A DNA stretch of 64,000 nt from assembly GCA_937949615.1 (NCBI GenBank), contig CALEDQ010000016.1:1-64000 (forward strand), given 5' to 3'. Both the position numbers and the translations under genes were made by a program. The notes under the pieces were generated by a model. That model did not search any database. It was not told the origin of the DNA and worked only from the letters and a program-made list of their open reading frames with translations. This document shows, piece after piece, positions 41,389 through 48,914 of this stretch. Source of the DNA: an uncultured bacterium (lineage in GTDB: Bacteria; Muiribacteriota; Ozemobacteria; Ozemobacterales; Ozemobacteraceae). Within the stretch, counting starts at the first letter, position 1. Each line of letters opens with the position of its first letter.

Positions 41389-43877
41389 GCTGCGCTCCGT
41401 TTTTTCTTTTTGCCGGTTTTTTTCTGCTTCGCGGCGGTGCCAAGCGCCCTGCTGCTGAAAACGAGAGGCGTCTTTTTAGGTTCACCTCTGAGTGCCAGCT
41501 TGAGAACATCTGAAGCGAGTCCGACTTTGTGAATCGTCAGATTCTTGAGAATCTGTGGCGGCACTTCTTCGAGTTCTTTTTCATTGTCATTCGAGAGAAT
41601 GATATTGGTGATATTCTGGCGATGGGCAGCCAGAAGTTTTTCTTTGATGCCGCCAACCGGCAGAACGCGGCCGCGCAGGGTAATTTCGCCGGTCATCGCA
41701 AAATCATTGCGGACTGGCACTTCATTCAGCGCCGAATAGATTGCGGTTGCAATTGCTATACCGGCTGATGGGCCGTCTTTAGGCACAGCACCTTCCGGGA
41801 AATGGATATGCAGGTCGATTGAATCGTAATCGATCGGCCGCATATTGATCTCGTCAGCATGGCTGCGCAGATATGAAAGGCTGGCGTGTGCCGATTCCTT
41901 CATGACTTCGCCGAGAGAGCCCGTGAGAATGATTTTGCCACGGCCGGGCATAACGACAACTTCGATCGGCAGAGTTGTGCCACCGACTTCTGTCCAGGCA
42001 AGACCATTGACCAGACCGATGTCATCTTTGCCTTCGCGTTTGTCGTTGTGAAATTTCGGTATGCCGAGGTAGGTCTCGACGCTGGCATCGGTAACATCGA
42101 GAGTGATTTTGCTTTTACCCTGTTCTTCGAGCGTGGTGAGCTTGCCGAGAACGATGTCGCGGGCAATCTTGCGGCAGATCGAGGCCAGTTCGCGCTCAAG
42201 GCTGCGCACCCCTGATTCCCGGGTAAATTTGCGAATGACATCGACGATCGCCGATTCATGAATGTTGATATTGTGCTTGTCGATGCCGTTGGCTTCCTTT
42301 TGTTTCGGAACCAGGTATTTCTGCGAGATCTGCACCTTTTCTTCTTCGGTGTAGCCAGGCAGGTAGACAACTTCAAGGCGGTCACGCAGCGGCCCTGGGA
42401 TCGTGTGCGGCACGTTGGCGGTAGTCAGGAAAAGAACCTTCGACAGGTCGAACGGCGTCGAAATATAGTGATCAGAGAACGTGAAGTTCTGTTCGGGGTC
42501 GAGAGCTTCAAGCAGCGCCGAACTCGGATCGCCTCTGAAGTCCATGCCCATCTTGTCGATTTCGTCGAGCAGAATTACGGGGTTGCGTGAGCCGGTGTCA
42601 CGCAGCGCCTGAATGATACGGCCGGGCATGGCACCGATGTAGGTGCGGCGATGACCGCGGATTTCAGCCTCATCACGCATCCCGCCGAGCGAAATGCGGG
42701 CAAACTTGCGACCGAGCGCGCGCGCGATCGACTTGCCCAGTGAGGTTTTACCAACGCCCGGGGGGCCGATCAGGCAGAGAATCGGGCCTTTGATCGATTT
42801 TTTCAGGCGGCAGACGGCGAGATATTCAAGGATTCTTTCTTTGACTTTCTTGAGACCAAAATGATCTTCGTCTAGAATTTCCTGGCATTTTTCGAGATCG
42901 ATGCGGTCTTTGCTCTGCTTTTTCCAGGGAAGCGCGACCAGCCAGTCGATATAATTGCGCGAGACGGTGGCTTCGGCCGAGCCTGGCGGCATTTTGGTCA
43001 GCTTGGCCAGTTCTTTTTCAGCCTTTTCGCGGGCTTCTTCGGGCATACCGGCTTTGGCGATGGCGGTTTTCAGCTCTTCGACCTCTTCGGTGCGCTCATC
43101 GGCATCGCCGAGTTCTTTCTGAATCGCTTTCATCTGTTCGCGCAGATAGTATTCTTTCTGAATCTGTTCCATCTGCTTGCGAACCTGGCCGCGAATTTTC
43201 TTTTCGACCATCATGATCTCGAGTTCGCGGTTGAGAATGCTGGCGATTTTTTCGAGTCTTTCGCGTGGTTCGAAAGCTTCGAGGATTTCCTGCTTTTCTT
43301 CAACCTTAAGATTGAGATGGGCAGTGATGATGTCGGCAAGCCGACCCGGTTCTTCGACGTTGTTGGCGACCATGATGACTTCGAGCGGAATCTTCTTGTT
43401 GAGTTTGACATACTGCTCGAACAAAGTGATGACGTTACGCATCAGCGCCTGCAGCTCGATTGACTTGCGATCTTCGGTGATAATGCGTTCACCTTCGACT
43501 TCAAAATATTCATCGAGCTTGGTGAACTTTTTAATTCTGACGCGGGTGGTGCCTTCGACGAGAATTTTAAGAATGCCGTCTGGCAGCTTCAGGAGCTGAA
43601 GAATTTCGGCAACGGTGCCGGTTTCGAATAATTCGGCTGCTTCCGGGTCGTCGGTTTTGGCCTGCTTCTGTGAGCAGAGAATGATCTTGCGATTTTTCAG
43701 CATCGCTTCTTCGATCGCCCTGATTGATTTTTTGCGGCCAACAAAAAGCGGTACTACCATGTAAGGGAATACCACAACGTCTCTTAAGGGCAGCAGAGGA
43801 TAGATTTCCGTGCCTGCCTGGAGGCTGGAATTGTCGTCATTGTTGTCTTGATTACTGCTGCGATCTTCAGTTGCCAT
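41385..43877 (-). CDS. lon: ATP-dependent Lon protease
   Basis: The 830-residue cytoplasmic protease has the N-terminal substrate domain (LPLLPLRDVVVFP), an AAA+ module (GPPGVGKT Walker A, ILLDEIDKM Walker B) and the C-terminal Ser-Lys protease domain (PKDGPSAGI, GGIKEKLLAA). A short basic tail (QKKTGKKKKRSAA) closes it. Lon degrades misfolded and regulatory proteins. SD AGGAGGG is eight bases before the ATG. It lies between the GlyRS-beta-like gene (69 bases upstream) and engB (overlap 4 bases). Confidence 0.97.
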   Translation of the reverse strand: MATEDRSSNQDNNDDNSSLQAGTEIYPLLPLRDVVVFPYMVVPLFVGRKKSIRAIEEAMLKNRKIILCSQKQAKTDDPEAAELFETGTVAEILQLLKLPDGILKILVEGTTRVRIKKFTKLDEYFEVEGERIITEDRKSIELQALMRNVITLFEQYVKLNKKIPLEVIMVANNVEEPGRLADIITAHLNLKVEEKQEILEAFEPRERLEKIASILNRELEIMMVEKKIRGQVRKQMEQIQKEYYLREQMKAIQKELGDADERTEEVEELKTAIAKAGMPEEAREKAEKELAKLTKMPPGSAEATVSRNYIDWLVALPWKKQSKDRIDLEKCQEILDEDHFGLKKVKERILEYLAVCRLKKSIKGPILCLIGPPGVGKTSLGKSIARALGRKFARISLGGMRDEAEIRGHRRTYIGAMPGRIIQALRDTGSRNPVILLDEIDKMGMDFRGDPSSALLEALDPEQNFTFSDHYISTPFDLSKVLFLTTANVPHTIPGPLRDRLEVVYLPGYTEEEKVQISQKYLVPKQKEANGIDKHNINIHESAIVDVIRKFTRESGVRSLERELASICRKIARDIVLGKLTTLEEQGKSKITLDVTDASVETYLGIPKFHNDKREGKDDIGLVNGLAWTEVGGTTLPIEVVVMPGRGKIILTGSLGEVMKESAHASLSYLRSHADEINMRPIDYDSIDLHIHFPEGAVPKDGPSAGIAIATAIYSALNEVPVRNDFAMTGEITLRGRVLPVGGIKEKLLAAHRQNITNIILSNDNEKELEEVPPQILKNLTIHKVGLASDVLKLALRGEPKKTPLVFSSRALGTAAKQKKTGKKKKRSAA

Positions 43878-43946
43878 TAAAATACCCTCCTACCGGGAAT
43901 GTGTTGATTCTACTGCAGAAATGAAAAAATATAAAGTTTTCGTAAT

Positions 43947-45911
43947 TCATCTGGGGGATTTCTCCCTGCGTATGAAAGGAAGCCGGCCAAGCTGCCGGTT
44001 AAGCCGTTGCAGAAGAGCAATGCGCGGCATCTGGGTCGGCGCATTTTCGTCGAGAACAGCAGGCAGATTCAAAAGACAGGCTTCTATATTGACCCTTTCG
44101 TTTTTGAAAAAATTAAAAATTGCCAGATAATCAACGCCTTCGAGCTTTTCGATTTCGCTCAGGCGCCCGGAAATTTCACTTTCAAGTTCGCAGCAGGGTT
44201 TTTCGACGATCAGGTTTTCAACCCTCTCGATTTTGCTGCGGATACGGTTAAACAGAGCCGAAAACGCTTCGATATCGAGGCTGGCCGGGTCTTTCCATTC
44301 TCTGGCCGCTTCATTGAAAGCGCAGGGGTCAAACTCAATGGCATGGCGATAAGAGTCACCGGTCAATGACTGCTGGTTGTCGCGCAGAATTTCGTCAGCG
44401 ATCTGCTCGAGCCAGATTTTTCGGTCGAGCTCAAAATCAGGGAAAATGTCGGCGAAAGCCTGAAAAATATCGATTCTGATGTTGCCGGCTTTGAGAAGCT
44501 CAAAGATGCGGCGTGGCGAAACCATCATTCGCCCATAAAGCCCAGTGTGGGCACACATCAGTATAGACAGACCGGCAAGCTGAGCAAGCTGCGACTGCGG
44601 TGACGGTATGCGCCGGGCAAAATAGCTGCACATTTCCTGAAGAACCGGAACAAGATTTTTGAATGTTTCGAATTTTGGCAGGCAGCTCATGACCATGGCA
44701 AAAGCCGTATTTGGCAGATTCCTGGCAATTTCGGTCGATTCACCTTCATTGAGAAGAGCCAGAAGGTGGCTGATCTGGGCTGAGTCACGATTGAGCTTGA
44801 GCTTGGGGGCCAGCCATACAGCGCAGCGCGTCAGCGGGTTGTTGAGTTCGATTCCCATTCCTTTACTGGCGCTGACCTTTTCTGCGACGCGGCCAATCCG
44901 GTCAGGGAGGGTTGTCAGATCCTGGCGATAAACTTCACAGAGCCGTGCAAGCTTGACGTTGAGCTCGTAGGCCCGTCTGGTAATCTCGAACTGATTCCCT
45001 TTTTCAAGTGTAGACAGGGTAACTACCGCAGGCATCAGTTTGCCAACCGCGTCTTCGCACGGAATATATTCGGTGTTCATCATGAGAAATCTGCTGATAA
45101 CGGCCTCTGGCATTTCGAGATGCTCCGGATTGAAGCGCACCAGGATCGGATGCAGCGATTCTGAAAACATGTAAAGCCGCTGCAGCCGGTGGCTTTCTGA
45201 TCGCAGACGGTAACCTTCGGGCAGAACCGATCTGATTCTTGCTTCGAGAACCTTTTTGCGTTCGGTTTGTTCGCTCATCAGATTTATGTCAGACATCAGC
45301 TTCTGATAAGTGCAGATGCTGTCTAACTGATGAAAAATCGGGGAAAAGGCTGCGTGTGATGCAGTTCTGCCAGAACTGGTCAGCCCCTCGACCTCGAGTT
45401 TCAGCGGCTGGTCATCAAGAAGGGCTGTGAAATAAAGTGGTGGCTGCGGAAAAATACTGCCACTGCGCCACCTGCTGCCGGTAAAGGGAATCGCCGACAT
45501 CAATGAATTTTTCAATTTTTCGAGTTTGCTTTCAAGAGTCTGGCCGGGCAGAGTCTTGACGGCAAAAAGAAACTTTTCACCATCAACTTCACGGGTGACC
45601 AGATCTTTAAGCTCAAGGCCCTGAGCGGCGGCAAAACCTTTGGCGGCAGGCAGAGCCTGGTTGTTGTAGTCAAATGCGGCGCTGACTTTCGGTCCCCTGA
45701 TCTCTTTAACAATGCTTGCCTGCGAGTCAGAGAGACCTTCGACAAGAATGCCGATACGATATTGTGAGATCCAGCAGCGCACTCCGGAAAAATCGAAGTT
45801 TTCCTGCCTTACCGCTTCAGTGAACCTGGCGCGGAAATCGGGAAGGTCAAAGCCGAAAGCATCATCGGGCAGGCCGATAAAACCGGTTTCCAGAAGCAGA
45901 TTTCGTGGCAA
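43947..45911 (-). CDS. glyS: highly diverged glycyl-tRNA synthetase beta-subunit
   Basis: The 654-residue protein follows the GlyS order from end to end: LLLETGFIGLPDD (for LLxEIGTEELP), RGPKVSAAFDYNNQALPAAKGFAAAQG, IPFTGSRW, VEGLTSSGRTASH, an AEXXXXP-like CEDAVGKLMPAVVTLS, and a C-terminal LDENAPTQMPRIALLQRL. The match is clear but many usually fixed residues differ. The partner glyQ (alpha) is not in the window. It may be a working but fast-evolving subunit or a paralogue with another role. The TTG start at 45911 is supported by GGAG six bases before it and a promoter at 45947-45975. Confidence 0.7.
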   Translation of the reverse strand: MPRNLLLETGFIGLPDDAFGFDLPDFRARFTEAVRQENFDFSGVRCWISQYRIGILVEGLSDSQASIVKEIRGPKVSAAFDYNNQALPAAKGFAAAQGLELKDLVTREVDGEKFLFAVKTLPGQTLESKLEKLKNSLMSAIPFTGSRWRSGSIFPQPPLYFTALLDDQPLKLEVEGLTSSGRTASHAAFSPIFHQLDSICTYQKLMSDINLMSEQTERKKVLEARIRSVLPEGYRLRSESHRLQRLYMFSESLHPILVRFNPEHLEMPEAVISRFLMMNTEYIPCEDAVGKLMPAVVTLSTLEKGNQFEITRRAYELNVKLARLCEVYRQDLTTLPDRIGRVAEKVSASKGMGIELNNPLTRCAVWLAPKLKLNRDSAQISHLLALLNEGESTEIARNLPNTAFAMVMSCLPKFETFKNLVPVLQEMCSYFARRIPSPQSQLAQLAGLSILMCAHTGLYGRMMVSPRRIFELLKAGNIRIDIFQAFADIFPDFELDRKIWLEQIADEILRDNQQSLTGDSYRHAIEFDPCAFNEAAREWKDPASLDIEAFSALFNRIRSKIERVENLIVEKPCCELESEISGRLSEIEKLEGVDYLAIFNFFKNERVNIEACLLNLPAVLDENAPTQMPRIALLQRLNRQLGRLPFIRREKSPR

Positions 45912-45946
45912 ATTAAACTCCAGTAAAGATAAAATTGCAGGCTCGA

Positions 45947-45975
45947 ATTATAGCTGCACCCCACAATAAATTCAA
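45947..45975 (-). promoter_or_regulatory. promoter of the glyS-like/lon/engB unit
   Basis: Minus-strand TTGAAT (45975-45970), 17-base spacer, TATAAT (45952-45947), about 36 bases before the TTG start. Confidence 0.65.
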
Positions 45976-45976
45976 G

Positions 45977-48004
45977 TCAATGCTGCGGAGCGGGCAGAAT
46001 GGTGAAACTGGTGACTTCGATCGCTGCCGGCATCACCGGTTGTTTCCAGAGTGAGCCGAACAGTTCGGATGCCGGCATTTTCGGAAGCAGCAGTCGCCCG
46101 GACAGACCATATTTAAGCCTGAAAATTTCGTTGAAACCGTCATGATTGAACAGAGTTACCCCTTCCGGCACGGCAGCATACCACGGCTGATTCTCATCCT
46201 CCCGTATCTGAAAAGCCTGCAGCATGACCCGATAACTGCCGGCAGCAAGATCAACCGGTATGACCAGTGATCGGTTAAAGATGAATCTGCCCTGCTCTGG
46301 TGTTCCCTGGCGGCAGACATAGTCGCCGGCAAGATGAATATCGTGCCCGAGAAGCAGACCGTTGCGGCTGACAGGCGCTCCCGATGCGTCGAGAATTGTG
46401 GTTACCACAGCCAGATTGCCGAGAAAAGCGGCTTTGCCGGTAAAGCTGTAAGAATAAGCGATGCTGTCGCCGGGCGTCATAATTCTGACCTGGGCAGTCG
46501 TAGAAGCTGCCATCTCTGAAATATTGAGGCTGACTGCCGAATCCAGACCGGGCAGCTGCTGGCTGGGCAATGGCTCCCAGTTGTTTTTGGCGATTACCCG
46601 GTGCAGATAGCCTGCGGGCTCGATCGAATACGATGCGGTCAGCTGATAAAAGCTGTCATGCGGGTATACCAGCGAGCCATAAAGCATGCCGGCTTCGGCG
46701 ACGGGTTTGAGGGCCTGCAGCTCGCCTGCCGCGAATTTGTCAACCAGCTGAACGCCGAGGTCGGGGCGGAATTTTTTAAAAATACGCAGATACCAGTATG
46801 GCCTGAATTCAGCGTCGTTACTCATCAGAACCATCGCTTTGGCGGGCAGATTGCCGAGGATTTTCCGCATGTAGATTTCAGGGTCATCGTTTTCGGCAGG
46901 GTGCAGCGAAAGGGAAAAGACAGCGGTTGATATGAGGGCAACGCATGCCATAGTCTTGATTTTATCTGATCTGATAAGATCGAGTGCAATGGCAGCCAGC
47001 CCGGCGAGGGCCATAAACGAGGGCAACAGCATGGTGTGCGCTTCAAAAGCGTTGTAGTTGAGCACAAATGTGAGATTTATCGCAAGAATGGCGGCCAGTG
47101 CCGCCGGCAAGGCGCCTGCTGTTCGCGGTCGCAGTGTGAGAAGTGCCGCCGGGCCGATCAGCAGCCAGATGCCATTCTCAAATGCGCAGAGGCGCAGAAA
47201 TTCGAGCAGGCGCTGCCAGAGTTCGAACGGGTGAAAAACCATAAAACCGCCGCTGTAGACGGTGCCGGTGAAGACCTGCAGAAATCCGTCGATCCCCTGC
47301 CCTGTCAGCGGGTCAAGCAATACCCGCGCCGGGTTCTGCAGCCGCAGGTAAAGATCGTAAGAAGGCAGAAAGCCGACAAGCATGCCAGCAACCATTGCGG
47401 CCCAGAAACGGCCGGCCGGCATCTTAACCTGCCGGCGCCCCGCTTCTCTGATAAAAAGCAGCAGCGTCAGCGCAAAAAGACCAAAGGTCGGGCGGTGACC
47501 AACGCCGAGGGTGCCGGCCAGACCACAGGCAAACCCAGAACCGGCGCCGGTATGCCCTTTTTCGAGCATCAGCCCGCAGAGCAACCCGGCGACGATAAAG
47601 CAGATTTCGAGGGCATAGACTTCGGCGAGAATGGCCTGGTCGCGGTAGGTTACGCCGCACAGCAGAAAAATACCGCCGGCCAGCGCCGCCGGCAGCGACA
47701 GGCCATGTAGAAGCAGCAGCACTGACAGCATGCTTCCCCCGAGAATGGCGGTTAATGCGGTCAGCAGATTGATGCGGGCCGCCGGCGTCGAGCCCGGCAG
47801 GTAGCGCAGAGCGAGGTTGCCGAGGCGGGTAAAAAGAGGGTAACCGGGCGCGTGCGGCACGTCGAGAGTGGCGGCAGCGATCGAGAATTCGGCTGAATTG
47901 TACCAGCCGGTCGACTCTTTTATCTGCGGCAGATAAAGAAACGCCCCGACGGCCGCGGTGACGAGAATGACGATCAGCAGGCGGACTGTCAGTTTTGTCT
48001 GCAT
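45977..48004 (-). CDS. DUF2723-family membrane glycosyltransferase-like protein
   Basis: Starting at ATG 48004, the 675-residue protein has about 10 transmembrane helices in its first 380 residues and a C-terminal extracytoplasmic region. An early loop, WYNSAEFSIAAATLDVPHAPGYPLFTRLG, is the DUF2723 (GT-C, mannosyltransferase-like) signature with the acidic residue (here Glu). It probably transfers a lipid-linked sugar outside the membrane; donor and acceptor are unknown. The start lies one base after the stop of the cyclic-nucleotide-binding gene; an earlier ATG (48052) is open but would overlap that gene by 47 bases. Confidence 0.83.
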   Translation of the reverse strand: MQTKLTVRLLIVILVTAAVGAFLYLPQIKESTGWYNSAEFSIAAATLDVPHAPGYPLFTRLGNLALRYLPGSTPAARINLLTALTAILGGSMLSVLLLLHGLSLPAALAGGIFLLCGVTYRDQAILAEVYALEICFIVAGLLCGLMLEKGHTGAGSGFACGLAGTLGVGHRPTFGLFALTLLLFIREAGRRQVKMPAGRFWAAMVAGMLVGFLPSYDLYLRLQNPARVLLDPLTGQGIDGFLQVFTGTVYSGGFMVFHPFELWQRLLEFLRLCAFENGIWLLIGPAALLTLRPRTAGALPAALAAILAINLTFVLNYNAFEAHTMLLPSFMALAGLAAIALDLIRSDKIKTMACVALISTAVFSLSLHPAENDDPEIYMRKILGNLPAKAMVLMSNDAEFRPYWYLRIFKKFRPDLGVQLVDKFAAGELQALKPVAEAGMLYGSLVYPHDSFYQLTASYSIEPAGYLHRVIAKNNWEPLPSQQLPGLDSAVSLNISEMAASTTAQVRIMTPGDSIAYSYSFTGKAAFLGNLAVVTTILDASGAPVSRNGLLLGHDIHLAGDYVCRQGTPEQGRFIFNRSLVIPVDLAAGSYRVMLQAFQIREDENQPWYAAVPEGVTLFNHDGFNEIFRLKYGLSGRLLLPKMPASELFGSLWKQPVMPAAIEVTSFTILPAPQH

Positions 48005-48005
48005 G

Positions 48006-48905
48006 TCAGACGGTCTCGAAAGCTTTAACAACGCTCTCGGCGCCGTCGACATCTTCAGGGAAAATCAGAGTGCGGAATTCAATATCTGAATACAGGCGCC
48101 GGCCGGTCTCGAAGTCGATGAGAACGCGATTGAGGTCGTCGGTTATGCGGGCCTGAAACATCAGGGTGCTCTTGGCATTGAATTCAGGAATCATCAGAAG
48201 AATGCTGCTGTCGTCAAAGCGACACAGCATGTCTGACTCGCGAATGAAGCTTTCGAGCCGCAGACCCAGTTCACGGATCAGATCGGTGCGGAACTTTTCG
48301 AGTTCACCGGGTGAGCCATTACCTTCGTTGAAATGAACCTTTTTCAGGCGGATCATCAGAAAGCCGACGGTGGCTTTTTCATTGCGGGCACGGTTCAGCA
48401 TCGACTTCATGCAGTCGAGAAAGTATTCTCGCGAATACAGGCGGCTCGAACTGTCGACGATGTTCTTTTCGATGATGTTGAGTTTTTTGTTGGTGGCGCG
48501 AATGCGGTTGTTGAGTTCTTTCATGATGCCGAGGGCGACCATCGGAAATTCGCTGATGAGATCACAGAATTCGCCTTTGCGCAGCACCAGGGTGCGCGAA
48601 TGAACATCGGCGATTGCCGAGGCGGCGCGGGGTTTGTCATCGTAAAGGCCCATTTCGCCAAAGAAATTACCCTTTTCGAAGCTGGCGAGAACTTTGATTG
48701 CCGGTGGTTTGCCGGTAAAAATAGAGATTTTGCCTTCGACGACGAGATACATGCTTTCGCCGAATTCGCCCTCAGAGAAGATAATTTCGCCGGGTTCAAA
48801 ATCCTCTTCGGCTATGACTTCGGCAATTTTGCGAAGTTCATAACTCGAAAGACTCGAAAAAATTGAGATCCTTTTGAGAAACAGAATTCTTTCAATGATT
48901 ATCAT
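48006..48905 (-). CDS. cyclic-nucleotide-binding domain with degenerate GGDEF domain
   Basis: The 299-residue protein has an N-terminal CRP-like cNMP-binding domain (about 10-135) with phosphate-binding cassette FFGEMGLYDDKPRAASA (Glu84, Arg93). A C-terminal GGDEF-like domain (about 150-297) follows (SSRLYSREYFLDCM), in which the active-site motif reads FDDSSI (230-235) instead of GGDEF. Cyclase activity is therefore unlikely. It has no DNA-binding winged helix. It lies 9 bases downstream of the translocase-HEAT gene, and probably acts with it. Ligand unknown. Confidence 0.85.
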   Translation of the reverse strand: MIIIERILFLKRISIFSSLSSYELRKIAEVIAEEDFEPGEIIFSEGEFGESMYLVVEGKISIFTGKPPAIKVLASFEKGNFFGEMGLYDDKPRAASAIADVHSRTLVLRKGEFCDLISEFPMVALGIMKELNNRIRATNKKLNIIEKNIVDSSSRLYSREYFLDCMKSMLNRARNEKATVGFLMIRLKKVHFNEGNGSPGELEKFRTDLIRELGLRLESFIRESDMLCRFDDSSILLMIPEFNAKSTLMFQARITDDLNRVLIDFETGRRLYSDIEFRTLIFPEDVDGAESVVKAFETV

Positions 48906-48914
48906 AGGCTTCTT

